DNA from: an uncultured beta proteobacterium
GTDB taxonomy: Bacteria > Pseudomonadota > Gammaproteobacteria > Burkholderiales > SG8-39
DNA length: 34,582 nt
NCBI GenBank assembly: GCA_902826155.1
Contig: CADEDU010000060.1
Location: 12,778 to 47,359, forward strand
Direction: 5' to 3'
Position numbers and translations under genes: made by a program. Positions 1 through 7,179 of this stretch are shown here, one piece after another; positions within the stretch are counted from its first letter, which is position 1; every line of letters begins with the position of its first letter. The notes under the pieces were generated by a model. The model searched no databases and had not been told where the DNA came from. It worked only from the letters and a program-made list of their open reading frames with translations.

Positions 1-229
1 ACCCTGCCTCGATCCGCTGCGCAAGAAACCCGGCCGCACCGAGTATCAGCGCGCCATCCTCGCGCGTGATGCGCAGGGTCGCTACGCCGTTCGCCTCACC
101 GGTCAGCAGGGCTCGGGGGTGCTGCGTTCGATGTCGGAGGCCAACTGCTTCATCGTGCTCGAGCACGAACGCGGCAACGTCAGCGCGGGCGATCTGGTCA
201 CGGTGCAGTTGTTCGAGGGCCTGGTGTAG
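1..229 (+). CDS. moeA: Molybdopterin molybdotransferase MoeA, C-terminal end (partial)
   Basis: The window opens inside this gene; the reading frame starts at base 2 and stops with TAG at 227-229, leaving 75 residues. They match the C-terminal beta-barrel domain (domain IV) of MoeA: a KKPGRTEYQRA segment, then QGSGVLRSMSEANCFIVL, then an AGDLVTVQ strand close to the stop. MoeA inserts molybdate into adenylylated molybdopterin in the cytoplasm, the last step of molybdenum cofactor synthesis. The catalytic part lies outside the window. The next gene begins 23 bases later on the same strand. Family assignment is firm; whether this is the housekeeping copy cannot be judged. Confidence 0.85.
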   Translation, partial: PCLDPLRKKPGRTEYQRAILARDAQGRYAVRLTGQQGSGVLRSMSEANCFIVLEHERGNVSAGDLVTVQLFEGLV

Positions 230-252
230 CGACCCGCGAGTTCCCGCGCCAC

Positions 253-1065
253 ATGGAATTCCAACGCCCCGCGCAATCCACTTTCGTGCAGTTGGACGCG
301 TTGCGCCTGCACGCGCTGGACTGGCCCGGTTCGGCGCTGCCGATCGTATTGCTGCATCCGAACCGCACCAATGCCCGAGTGTGGGATTTCGTCGTCGAAC
401 ACTCGGCGCTGCCCAACCGTTTCATCGCCCCGGATCAGCGCGGGCATGGTCTGTCGGACTATCCGGCGAGCGGCTATCGCTACGAACACTATCTCGCCGA
501 CACCTGCGCCCTGCTCGATCGGCTCGGCGCACCGCGTGTGCATCTGGTCGGCGCGGCCACCGGCGGCAATCTCGCGCTGCTGCTTGCCTCGCGCTGGCCT
601 GAACGTGTCGCCAAGCTGGTCGTGGTCGATCCCGGGCTGTCGCTCGATCCGGCGCTGAGCGCCAGCGTACGCGCGCAGATGGTCCGGGAGTTTCGCTTTC
701 CGTCACTGGCCGCGGCGCGCGCGGCGATGCCGTTCTCGGGCCGCTGGTCCGAGCCGATGAAGGATCATTTCAGCCGTCACTCGTTCGCGGCGAACAGCGA
801 CGGCTCGGTGCAATGGCGCTATCACCCGCCGGGCGTGGTCGAGACCGAGCACATGCTCGAGACGCCGATCTGGGACGAGATCCGCGTGCACCAATCCACG
901 TTGATCATCCGCGGCACACACTCGCCGGTGTTCCCGCTGCACAACATGCAGCGACTGGCCGGGATCATTCCGGGTGCACAGACGATGGCGATCGACGCCG
1001 ATCATCGCGTCAGTCAGGACAATCCGCGCGCGCTGGCGGCAGCGATCGATTTGTTTCTCGGCTGA
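253..1065 (+). CDS. Alpha/beta-hydrolase-fold protein lacking the nucleophile serine
   Basis: The 270-residue cytoplasmic protein has the alpha/beta hydrolase layout: an oxyanion-type LLHPN segment near residue 35, DQRGHGLSD at 61-69, a nucleophile-elbow position at 97-105 and a C-terminal ADHRVSQDNP segment with the expected histidine at 251. The elbow normally reads G-x-S-x-G; here it is G100-A-A-T-G104, so the nucleophile is Ala102. The usual acid site after strand 6 reads RGTHSP, without aspartate, although such variants exist in this superfamily. It may be a non-hydrolytic relative (lyase, cofactor-independent dioxygenase-like or binding protein) or use another residue. It follows moeA by 23 bases and may be co-transcribed. 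Fold is certain, reaction unknown. Confidence 0.8.
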   Translation: MEFQRPAQSTFVQLDALRLHALDWPGSALPIVLLHPNRTNARVWDFVVEHSALPNRFIAPDQRGHGLSDYPASGYRYEHYLADTCALLDRLGAPRVHLVGAATGGNLALLLASRWPERVAKLVVVDPGLSLDPALSASVRAQMVREFRFPSLAAARAAMPFSGRWSEPMKDHFSRHSFAANSDGSVQWRYHPPGVVETEHMLETPIWDEIRVHQSTLIIRGTHSPVFPLHNMQRLAGIIPGAQTMAIDADHRVSQDNPRALAAAIDLFLG

Positions 1066-1195
1066 CAGTCGAATCGATGCACGGGCGCTTGATCGCGCGC
1101 ATGGCGATCGCACCGGCCTATGTGCGCCACCGTACGGAACCGGACAGCAACTTCGCGTATTGACCCCCCCTGTCGTCCGAGTGCGCGCCGGATCG

Positions 1196-1224
1196 TTGAC
1201 GGGTTGTGCGGCTCTGATTCGATT
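1196..1224 (+). promoter_or_regulatory. Weak sigma70-like promoter candidate for the GlsB-family gene
   Basis: TTGACG at 1196-1201 is followed after 17 bases by TCGATT at 1219-1224, about 27 bases ahead of the ATG at 1251. The -35 match is good and the -10 match is poor, so this is only a candidate. Confidence 0.25.
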
Positions 1225-1250
1225 GGCACCCACGGGAATAGGATCTTCAC

Positions 1251-1499
1251 ATGGAGTTTTTATGGTTCGCTGCGATCGGTCTGGCTGCCGGAGCCATCGC
1301 AGCGCAGAAGGCACGACAGAACCATCTTGGCGTTGTCGGTGACATTCTGTTTGGCGTCGTCGGGGCCGTATTCGCTGGTTACCTGTTCGACCGGCTCGGA
1401 TTGTTCGAGGCGGGCGGCTTGGTGGGGAGCCTGGTCTTCGCCGCCATCGGCGCGGCGTCGCTGCTGCTGCTGTTACGGATCGTGTACGGGAGTCACTGA
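1251..1499 (+). CDS. GlsB/YeaQ/YmgE-family small membrane protein
   Basis: This 82-residue protein is almost entirely hydrophobic and glycine/alanine-rich, with three predicted membrane segments near residues 3-16, 27-48 and 56-77. The segment GDILFGVVGAVFAGYLFDRLG is the hallmark of the GlsB/YeaQ/YmgE ('transglycosylase-associated') family. These are inner-membrane proteins often induced by stress, without a demonstrated enzymatic role. Length agrees with the family (80-90 residues). A purine-rich AGGA lies about 10 bases upstream of the ATG. It stands alone with 185 bases upstream and 177 downstream, so it is probably monocistronic. Confidence 0.85.
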   Translation: MEFLWFAAIGLAAGAIAAQKARQNHLGVVGDILFGVVGAVFAGYLFDRLGLFEAGGLVGSLVFAAIGAASLLLLLRIVYGSH

Positions 1500-1641
1500 G
1501 TTCGCACACCGGTTGCCTGATCGACAGATCGTAGAAGGCGATCGCTGACAGCGCGGCCTCGATGGGCTGCCGCGTGTGATGCCGGGAATCGAGGCTCTGG
1601 TATCCTGCCTCGATCCCCGCTGCAGCCGCCCTGGCGCAGCC

Positions 1642-1672
1642 ATGGGTCGATTCAGGCGACCCATCGACCCAT
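1642..1672 (+). promoter_or_regulatory. Perfect inverted repeat just before the Crp/Fnr-family gene
   Basis: ATGGGTCG (1642-1649) and CGACCCAT (1657-1664) form a perfect 8-bp inverted repeat with a 7-base spacer. CGACCCAT is repeated directly at 1665-1672, ending four bases before the ATG at 1677. The position, overlapping where a ribosome binding site should be (none is visible), suggests either an autoregulatory operator or an RNA hairpin controlling translation. No terminator-like U tract follows it. Confidence 0.45.
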
Positions 1673-1676
1673 CGTC

Positions 1677-2396
1677 ATGACAGACCTTTCCGCGCAGCCT
1701 CAAAACCGGCTGTTGACCGCGCTGCCCACGGCGGAACTCGAACGACTGCGCGAGCACCTGGAACTGGTGCCGATGCACCTCGGTGAAGTGATCTACGAGT
1801 CCGGAAGCAAACAGAACCTCGTCTACTTTCCCACCGACTCGATCGTCTCCCTGCTCTATGTCACCGAGGACGGCGCATCAGCCGAAATCGCGGTGGTCGG
1901 CAATGAAGGCATGGTGGGTGTGGTGCTCTTCATGGGCGGTGAGACGACACCGAGCCGCGCGGTGGTACACAGCGAAGGTCATGCCTACCGGATGAACGGG
2001 CGGCATCTCAAAGATGAGTTCAACCGAGGCGGCGCATTGCAACACCTGCTGCTTCGTTACACGCAGGCGCTGCTGACGCAGATGGCGCAGACGGCGGTCT
2101 GCAATCGCCATCATTCGCTCGAACAGCAACTGTGTCGCTGGTTGCTGCTCAGCATCGACCGGTTGAGTTCGAACGAACTGCTGATGACCCAGGAACTCAT
2201 TGCCAACATGCTGGGTGTGCGCCGCGAGGGCGTGACCGAGGCTGCCGGCAAACTGCAAAGCCTGGGCGTGATCCGTTACGCGAGAGGGCGCATCACGGTG
2301 ATCGACCGGCTCGGGCTGGAAGCACACGCTTGCGAGTGCTACGAGGTCGTCAGACGCGAGTTCGACCGGCTTCTGCCGGATATCAAGCCGACGTAA
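1677..2396 (+). CDS. Crp/Fnr-family transcriptional regulator
   Basis: The 239-residue protein has a cyclic-nucleotide-binding-like beta roll (about residues 15-115), a long dimerisation helix (about 118-160) and a winged helix-turn-helix whose recognition region is LMTQELIANMLGVRREGVTE, residues 169-188. The sensor half lacks the canonical FGE...RxA phosphate-binding cassette of cAMP receptors and shows no Fnr-type cysteine cluster, so the effector is unknown. It resembles the large group of Crp-like regulators common in Burkholderiales and Rhizobiales whose ligands are uncharacterised. The ATG lacks a good Shine-Dalgarno sequence and is preceded by an inverted repeat. It converges on the FAD oxidoreductase gene, with a tandem repeat between them. 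Confidence 0.85.
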   Translation: MTDLSAQPQNRLLTALPTAELERLREHLELVPMHLGEVIYESGSKQNLVYFPTDSIVSLLYVTEDGASAEIAVVGNEGMVGVVLFMGGETTPSRAVVHSEGHAYRMNGRHLKDEFNRGGALQHLLLRYTQALLTQMAQTAVCNRHHSLEQQLCRWLLLSIDRLSSNELLMTQELIANMLGVRREGVTEAAGKLQSLGVIRYARGRITVIDRLGLEAHACECYEVVRREFDRLLPDIKPT

Positions 2397-2444
2397 CCGA
2401 CACCCTCACTGCCCTGGCGGGCCGTCGCGATCGAACGTCGCTCC

Positions 2445-2519
2445 GGCGATCCAGCATTGCAGGGGCGATCCAGCATTGCAAGGGGCGATCCAGCATTGCA
2501 GCGGCGATCCAACACTGCG
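2445..2519. repeat. Four-copy imperfect tandem repeat, period 19-20 bp
   Basis: The unit ggcgatccagcattgca occurs at 2445-2461, 2464-2480 and 2484-2500, then as a diverged copy at 2503-2519. Units are separated by 2-3 bases. GATCGCC at 2536-2542 is complementary to the GGCGATC at the head of each unit. The array fills most of the 148 bases between the convergent Crp-like gene and FAD oxidoreductase gene. It is too tight to be a CRISPR array. Confidence 0.85.
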
Positions 2520-2544
2520 GCTCCGATCGCGGATCGATCGCCGC

Positions 2545-3714
2545 TCAAATGACGTTTCTCTCGACCAAGGGTTCGCCGCGTTCGACCCGCAGCGGTGACA
2601 GCGCCTCGATCGACGGCGCGGTCGTCGGCCCGTCTGCAATCAGTGCCGCAAGCGCGCTGCCGATTGCCGGCGAGTGCTGCATGCCATGCCCGGAGAATCC
2701 GCACGCGGTGAACACGTTCGACCAGCCCGGCACCGCGCCCGCCAGTCCGTTGTGATCGAAGAGGTGCATCTCGTAGTAGCCCGCCCACGCCGAGCGCACG
2801 CGCAACGCTTCGAATGCCGGCACCCGCGCGGCCAGCGCCGGCCAGATGACCGCTTCGAACAGGCCGTGATCGATTCGATCGAGCGGCGGCTCGTCGGGGT
2901 CACCATCGCGCGGTGGCGCCCCGGCGATGAAGCCGCGGCCCTCGGGCCGGAACCACACGCCGCTGGTATCGATCACCAGCGGACATCGATCGACCACGGC
3001 CGGCGAATCGAGCACGAACACGTCGCGCTTCTTCGGTCGCACCGACCACTGCAGCCCGAGTTGCGCGGCCAACGGTGCGGTCCAGGCGCCTGCGCACAGC
3101 ACGGCGATATCCGCCGGCTCGATCCGACCGTCCGCACATCGCACGCTGGTCAGGCGCTCACCTTGCGCCTCGAACGTTTGCACTTCACGCGTCACGAACC
3201 GCGCCCCGCATGCGATCGCCTTGCGCCGGAACGCCTGCATCAGCGCCGGGCCGTCGAACCAGCCCTCGCCCATCACCCCATGCGCGCCAAGCGCGAGATC
3301 GTCCACCGCGAGCCAGGGAAACCGTTCGCGCATCGCGGCGGGCGCGAGCAGCTCGACCGCTGCGCCAGCGGCCTGCTGGACCAGATGGTTGGCCCGCAGC
3401 ACCTCGCTCCCGACGGTATCGGCAAGATACAGATAACCGGGCTCGACCAGCCCGATCTGCGGGCGCTCGCTGTCGAGCGCGAGCTCGTCGCCGACGCGAC
3501 GCATGAACGCCAGGCTCCACTGCGACAACGCGATGTTCACCGCGGTGCTGAACTGCTGGCGGATCGAACTGGCCGAGAGCGCGCTCGAAGCACGCGCGTA
3601 GGTCGGATCGCGCTCCAGCACCGTCGCGGCGATGCCATGATCGCGCGCCAGAAAGCACGCGGTCGCCGCGCCCATCACGCCGCCACCGATGATCACCACG
3701 CGCGGTTGCGTCAT
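2545..3714 (-). CDS. DAO-type FAD-dependent oxidoreductase
   Basis: The 389-residue protein starts with a dinucleotide-binding Rossmann motif (VVIIGGGVMGAATA, residues 6-19) and the ribose-binding Glu34 in VLERD. It ends with the FAD-binding GFSGHGMQHSPAIG segment seen in D-amino-acid oxidase / sarcosine oxidase / FOXRED1-type enzymes. These cytoplasmic flavoproteins oxidise the C-N bond of amino acids or N-methyl amines. The nearest look is FOXRED1-like (RSAWAGYYEMHLFDHNG), but the substrate cannot be read from sequence. It lies 49 bases downstream of a Bug receptor gene on the same strand, suggesting the receptor captures its substrate or a precursor. The ATG is preceded by CAGGGA inside a 10-bp repeat. 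Confidence 0.85.
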   Translation of the reverse strand: MTQPRVVIIGGGVMGAATACFLARDHGIAATVLERDPTYARASSALSASSIRQQFSTAVNIALSQWSLAFMRRVGDELALDSERPQIGLVEPGYLYLADTVGSEVLRANHLVQQAAGAAVELLAPAAMRERFPWLAVDDLALGAHGVMGEGWFDGPALMQAFRRKAIACGARFVTREVQTFEAQGERLTSVRCADGRIEPADIAVLCAGAWTAPLAAQLGLQWSVRPKKRDVFVLDSPAVVDRCPLVIDTSGVWFRPEGRGFIAGAPPRDGDPDEPPLDRIDHGLFEAVIWPALAARVPAFEALRVRSAWAGYYEMHLFDHNGLAGAVPGWSNVFTACGFSGHGMQHSPAIGSALAALIADGPTTAPSIEALSPLRVERGEPLVERNVI

Positions 3715-3760
3715 TCCCTGATTCCCGGTGTTTTCCAGTGTTTCCCGGTGCGTCCCAGCG
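3711..3760. repeat. 10-bp-period degenerate tandem repeat at the oxidoreductase start
   Basis: Read on the minus strand, five consecutive decamers approximate CACCGGGAAA: CGCTGGGACG, CACCGGGAAA, CACTGGAAAA, CACCGGGAAT and CAGGGAATGA. The last contains the start codon of the FAD oxidoreductase. Every unit carries a GGGA- or GGAA-like core, so the array multiplies a Shine-Dalgarno-like sequence upstream of that gene. It occupies the gap after the Bug receptor stop. Confidence 0.65.
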
Positions 3761-3763
3761 TTT

Positions 3764-4738
3764 CTACTCCTCGGCCTGAAAGCCCGAATCGGCTACCGCC
3801 TGCCCCCACACACGCGTGTCGCGGCGGATGATCTCGACCAGCTCGGTGCTGCTTCCGCCGGTGGGCTCCATGCCCGCCTGGGTGAGTCGGGCGCGCACGT
3901 CCGGCACGGCGATGGCGCGCTGCAGTTCACGGGTCAGGCGATTGACGATTTCCGCGGGCGTCCCGGTCGGCGCGAAGAACGCGAGCCACAGCGTCATGTC
4001 GAACTGGTCGAACCCCTGCTCGCGGAACGTCGGAACGGTGCTGAGCGTCGGGTGGCGCGACGTGCCGCTCATCGCCAGGATCTTCAGCCTGCCGTCGCGC
4101 GTGAGCTGCGCGACCGACGAATCGACATCGAACGCGGCATCGAGCTGGCCGCCCATCAGGTCGATCTTCATCGGCGCCGAGCCCTTGTACGGCACATGCA
4201 AAGTCTCGATGCCCGCCGCGCGCGCCAGGATCACCTGCGCGAAATGCGAAGCACCACCCGCGGCGAACGATCCGATCGGCACTTTGCCTTTCGCCTTGGC
4301 GAGTTTCACGAACTCGGCGAGGTTGTTGGCCGGCGACTTGTCGTTCACCACCAGCGTGAGCCGGAAGTTCGCACCATGCATGAGCGGAACGAGATCGCGT
4401 TCCGGGCGGTAGTTGAGCGTCTTGTAGCTGCGCGGGAAGATGGTGATCTGCGCCGAACTCGCCACCAGCAGCGTGTGGCCATCGGGCGGGCTCTTGGCGA
4501 CGAACTCCGGTCCAAGCCGCTGGTTCGCGCCGGGTTTGAACTCCACCAGCACCGGCACACCGAGCGAAGCACGCATCTCCTCGCCGACCGTGCGCGCGAG
4601 CACCTCCGACGAACCGCCGCCCGGCGTCACGCTGATGACGATGCGCACCGGCTTGCCGGCGACCGGGAACGGCGCCTGCGCCAGCGCGCTGCCTGCGAAT
4701 CCGAGCAACGCCAGCCACCACCATGCGCGCTTGATCAT
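3764..4738 (-). CDS. Bug-family (TctC) tripartite tricarboxylate receptor
   Basis: The 324-residue exported protein has a signal peptide (MIKRAWWWLALLGFAGSALA, then QA) and the Bug-family order of motifs: VRIVISVTPGGGSSEVLAR, a DGHTLLVA strand, HVPYKG, and VPTFREQGF in the C-terminal lobe. Bug receptors bind carboxylates and related small polar ligands in the periplasm. I chose the ATG at 4738, which has GTGGAG upstream, over a TTG 30 bases further upstream. It is the first gene of a likely two-gene operon with the FAD oxidoreductase (gap 49 bases), and it is divergent from a MaoC-like gene. No TctA/TctB membrane subunits lie nearby. The ligand is unknown. Confidence 0.88.
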   Translation of the reverse strand: MIKRAWWWLALLGFAGSALAQAPFPVAGKPVRIVISVTPGGGSSEVLARTVGEEMRASLGVPVLVEFKPGANQRLGPEFVAKSPPDGHTLLVASSAQITIFPRSYKTLNYRPERDLVPLMHGANFRLTLVVNDKSPANNLAEFVKLAKAKGKVPIGSFAAGGASHFAQVILARAAGIETLHVPYKGSAPMKIDLMGGQLDAAFDVDSSVAQLTRDGRLKILAMSGTSRHPTLSTVPTFREQGFDQFDMTLWLAFFAPTGTPAEIVNRLTRELQRAIAVPDVRARLTQAGMEPTGGSSTELVEIIRRDTRVWGQAVADSGFQAEE

Positions 4739-4892
4739 GCTCTCCACCCGTGCGTTGTCGTTGGTCAACGATTGCGAGCTATTTTGGCATCAAGCCCGTC
4801 GGCCAAGCGTTGTGACGGACAAACCTCGCGCTGGTGGGACAATGGCGCCCCGCTCGATCGAAGCGCAAGGACGATCCGCCGCCTCGCATTGG

Positions 4893-4924
4893 TCTATCGC
4901 CATCCCTCTCTATCGCCATCTCTC
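4893..4924. repeat. Two-copy 16-bp direct repeat in the divergent intergenic region
   Basis: TCTATCGCCATCCCTC (4893-4908) is followed immediately by TCTATCGCCATCTCTC (4909-4924), and a decayed third copy (TCATCTCTCGCC) runs to about 4938. It lies in the 215-base gap between the divergent Bug gene and the MaoC-like gene, ending shortly before the ATG at 4954. The rest of this gap shows no clear promoter to my eye. Confidence 0.6.
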
Positions 4925-4953
4925 GTCATCTCTCGCCACCACCGAATCTGCCG

Positions 4954-5397
4954 ATGAGCCACTTCTTCGAAGACTTCCAGATCGGCGCCCGCTTTCCCAC
5001 CCGGGTGCGCACCATCACCGATGCCGACCATGATGCGTTCTGCGAGCTGGTCGGCTACAAGGTGCCGATCTTTCTCGACAGCGATGCGGCGCGCGCGCGC
5101 GGACTCGATGGACGCATCTGCCCCAGCCACCTGGTGATGTCGTTCTCCACGGCGATGACGGGCGATCTGTTCAGTGGCAGCGTGATAGCGCTGATGGGCA
5201 TCGAGAACGCGAAATTCCTCAAGCACGTCCACCCCGGCGACACCATCCGCACCGAAGTCGAGGTGATCGACAAGCGCGACACGTCCAAACCCGATCGTGG
5301 CCTGGTCGTGTTCCGCGACCACGTCTACAACCAGCGCGACGAGGAAGTGTTCCGCAACGACAAGTTCGCGCTGGTGCGTCGGCGCGCGCCGTCGTAG
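4954..5397 (+). CDS. MaoC-like hot-dog-fold protein without the hydratase dyad
   Basis: The 147-residue protein has the MaoC/(R)-specific enoyl-CoA hydratase layout: FEDFQIGARF at the N-terminus, TITDADHDAF, then a hot-dog core with ENAKFLKHVHPGDTIRTEVEV. Active members carry a G-D-x-N-P-L-H motif; the aligned segment here is G34-Y-K-V-P-I-F40, so both the catalytic Asp and His are replaced (Tyr35, Phe40). It may bind acyl-CoA without hydrating it, or use another residue such as the His in ICPSHLVMS. It lies 65 bases before a Bug receptor gene on the same strand. The ATG at 4954 is chosen because MSHFFEDF begins the conserved region; the upstream extension looks non-coding. Confidence 0.8.
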   Translation: MSHFFEDFQIGARFPTRVRTITDADHDAFCELVGYKVPIFLDSDAARARGLDGRICPSHLVMSFSTAMTGDLFSGSVIALMGIENAKFLKHVHPGDTIRTEVEVIDKRDTSKPDRGLVVFRDHVYNQRDEEVFRNDKFALVRRRAPS

Positions 5398-5462
5398 CGG
5401 CGCTGCCGCCGTAATCCCGAGCAAACTCCCGACCAAACCAATCGAACAGCAACTGAACCATC

Positions 5463-6455
5463 ATGAGAACGACTGCCCGGTACCGGCCCCTAGCCCGATC
5501 ACTTGTCGTCGGCGCACTCGCAGTGCTCTCAATCGCGGGGCCGGACGTGCTCGCGCAAACCTACCCCGAACGCTCGGTGCGGATCGTCAATCCGTTCCCC
5601 GCCGGCGGCTCGGGTGACGTGGTGATGCGCACGGTGTTCGACAAGGTCGGCGCCGCGCTCGGCCACTCGTTCGTGATCGAGGCGCGCCCTGGTGCGGCCG
5701 GCGCCATCGCCACCGACTTCGTCGCCAAGCAGGCGCCCGACGGCTACAACCTCATTCTCGGTACCGCGAGCACGTTCGGCACCAACTCGGCGACGCAAAA
5801 GAACCTGCCCTACGACCCGGTGCGCGATTTCACCCCGATCGTGATGATCGCGACCACGCCGTACCTGCTGCTGGTGCACCCGAGCGTGGCGGCCAACACG
5901 CTCAAGGAACTCGTGGTGTTCGCCGCCGCGCATCCCAACAAACTCAATTTCGGTTCGTTCGGCAACGGCAGCTCCAACCATCTCGCCTACGAGTTGCTGA
6001 AGCAGGGTACCGGCATGGAGATCGTGCACGTGCCGTACAAGGGCGGCGCGCCGTTGATCGCCGCACTGCTTGGCGGCGAAGTGCAATCGTCGCTCGATGT
6101 CTACGCCACCGCGATCGCGCACGTGAAGGCGGGAAAATTCCGGCTGCTTGGCGTGGCCAGTGCGAAGCGGTTCGCGCTGCTGCCCGATACACCGACGCTT
6201 GCCGAACAGGGCTTCCCGGTCGAGGGCGGCACCTACTTCGCGCTGCTGGGGCCGGCCAAACTGTCCGCCGGCATCGTGGCCACGCTCAATCGCGAAGTGA
6301 ACAAGGCGCTGCAGTTGCCCGATGTGCGCGAGCGGTTGATGTCGCTGGGCACCGAGGTGGCTGGTGGCACACCCGAGGAACTGGCCCGTGCCGTTGCCGC
6401 AGAAGTCGACAAGTGGGCGAAGCTGGTGAAGGCGCGCAATCTACGATTCGATTGA
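5463..6455 (+). CDS. Bug-family (TctC) tripartite tricarboxylate receptor
   Basis: This 330-residue periplasmic protein has a signal peptide ending near residue 31 (DVLA, then QTYPERSVRIVNPFPAGGSG). The Bug motifs follow: DGYNLILGTASTFGTN, PYDPVRDFTPI, HVPYKGGAPLIAALLGGE and TPTLAEQGF. It probably captures a carboxylate or carboxamide solute. Located 65 bases after the MaoC-like gene, it is likely co-transcribed with it, pairing a receptor with a possible acyl-CoA-handling protein. The gene converges with the cytochrome c gene (44-base gap), where I see no convincing terminator. Ligand and membrane partner are unknown. Confidence 0.9.
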   Translation: MRTTARYRPLARSLVVGALAVLSIAGPDVLAQTYPERSVRIVNPFPAGGSGDVVMRTVFDKVGAALGHSFVIEARPGAAGAIATDFVAKQAPDGYNLILGTASTFGTNSATQKNLPYDPVRDFTPIVMIATTPYLLLVHPSVAANTLKELVVFAAAHPNKLNFGSFGNGSSNHLAYELLKQGTGMEIVHVPYKGGAPLIAALLGGEVQSSLDVYATAIAHVKAGKFRLLGVASAKRFALLPDTPTLAEQGFPVEGGTYFALLGPAKLSAGIVATLNREVNKALQLPDVRERLMSLGTEVAGGTPEELARAVAAEVDKWAKLVKARNLRFD

Positions 6456-6499
6456 AACCGGCCGCCCGCTCCCCCGGCCCGCCTTGACGCCTCGCTCGC

Positions 6500-7090
6500 T
6501 CAGTGCAGATCGACGAGGTAGTGCGCCAGGTTTTCGATGTCGTCGTCGGAAAGCGTTTTCGACACGCTCGCCATGTTGCCCGCGTCGTTGGTGCGCTTGG
6601 CCGTCTTGAAGTCCTTCATCTGTTTGATGATGTAGTCGAACTGCTGGCCCGCCACTCGAGGAATTTCGTTCTGCCCCTTGAAGCCGCCAAGATGGCACAT
6701 GGTGCATAGCACCTCCTCGGCCTTGGCTTTGCCCTTCGCGACCTTCGCGGGATCCGGCTTGAACTTGGTGGGCAGCAGCCGCTGCGCGGCGAAGAATGCC
6801 GACAAGTCGAACATGTCCTCGCGGGTGAGCGGTTTGACGAACGGATCCATCTGCGGCTCCTTGCGCCGCCCTTCCTGAAAATCCTTGAGCTGCAGATAGA
6901 TGTAGCGCGACGTCTGGCCCGCCAGACTGGGAAACGCCGGCTGCAATGAATTGCCGTTGGGACCGTGGCACGCCACGCATGCTTCGGCCTTCTTGCGGCC
7001 GCGTTCGATGTCCTGGGCCGCGATCGATCCACTGATCAACACCGCCGCGACGCACGCAACCCATCGAATCAGTTCACTACGTCGATGCAT
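6500..7090 (-). CDS. Di-heme cytochrome c (c4-like)
   Basis: The 196-residue exported cytochrome has a signal peptide (MHRRSELIRWVACVAAVLISGSIAA) and two haem-binding motifs, CVACH at 38-42 and CTMCH at 129-133. Candidate axial methionines are Met81 and Met173, one per domain. Two similar c-type domains within about 190 residues is the cytochrome c4 plan. It very likely carries electrons from the PQQ-dependent alcohol dehydrogenase encoded just upstream to a terminal oxidase. The start at 7090 has GAGGCGAGGA directly upstream; a TTG 30 bases earlier falls in a terminator U tract and was rejected. Expression from the dehydrogenase promoter must pass that terminator (7111-7146). Confidence 0.9.
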   Translation of the reverse strand: MHRRSELIRWVACVAAVLISGSIAAQDIERGRKKAEACVACHGPNGNSLQPAFPSLAGQTSRYIYLQLKDFQEGRRKEPQMDPFVKPLTREDMFDLSAFFAAQRLLPTKFKPDPAKVAKGKAKAEEVLCTMCHLGGFKGQNEIPRVAGQQFDYIIKQMKDFKTAKRTNDAGNMASVSKTLSDDDIENLAHYLVDLH

Positions 7091-7110
7091 TCCTCGCCTC
7101 TCACGTGGCC

Positions 7111-7146
7111 AAAAAAACAACGGGGCCGCCAGTTGCGACGGCCCCG
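7111..7146 (-). terminator. Intrinsic terminator between PQQ dehydrogenase and cytochrome c genes
   Basis: On the minus strand CGGGGCCG (7146-7139), a 10-base loop and CGGCCCCG (7128-7121) form a perfect 8-bp GC-rich stem, followed at once by TTGTTTTTTT (7120-7111). This is a textbook Rho-independent terminator. It lies 33 bases after the dehydrogenase stop and 20 bases before the cytochrome start. Confidence 0.85.
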
Positions 7147-7179
7147 CGTAGTCTAGCGAGTAGTGACGTCAGTGCGCGT

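Noticed and set aside
2445..2519. CRISPR-like array
   Set aside because: Units are 17 bases with only 2-3 bases between them, so there is no room for spacers, and no cas genes are present.
2674..3831. 385-codon plus-strand open frame opposite the FAD oxidoreductase
   Set aside because: Mirror frame; the minus strand has an intact GxGxxG flavoprotein.
4739..4768. TTG start for the Bug receptor at 4768
   Set aside because: The ATG at 4738 has a ribosome binding site and begins a proper signal peptide.
7091..7120. TTG start for the cytochrome at 7120
   Set aside because: It falls within the U tract of the intrinsic terminator; the ATG at 7090 has GAGGCGAGGA upstream.
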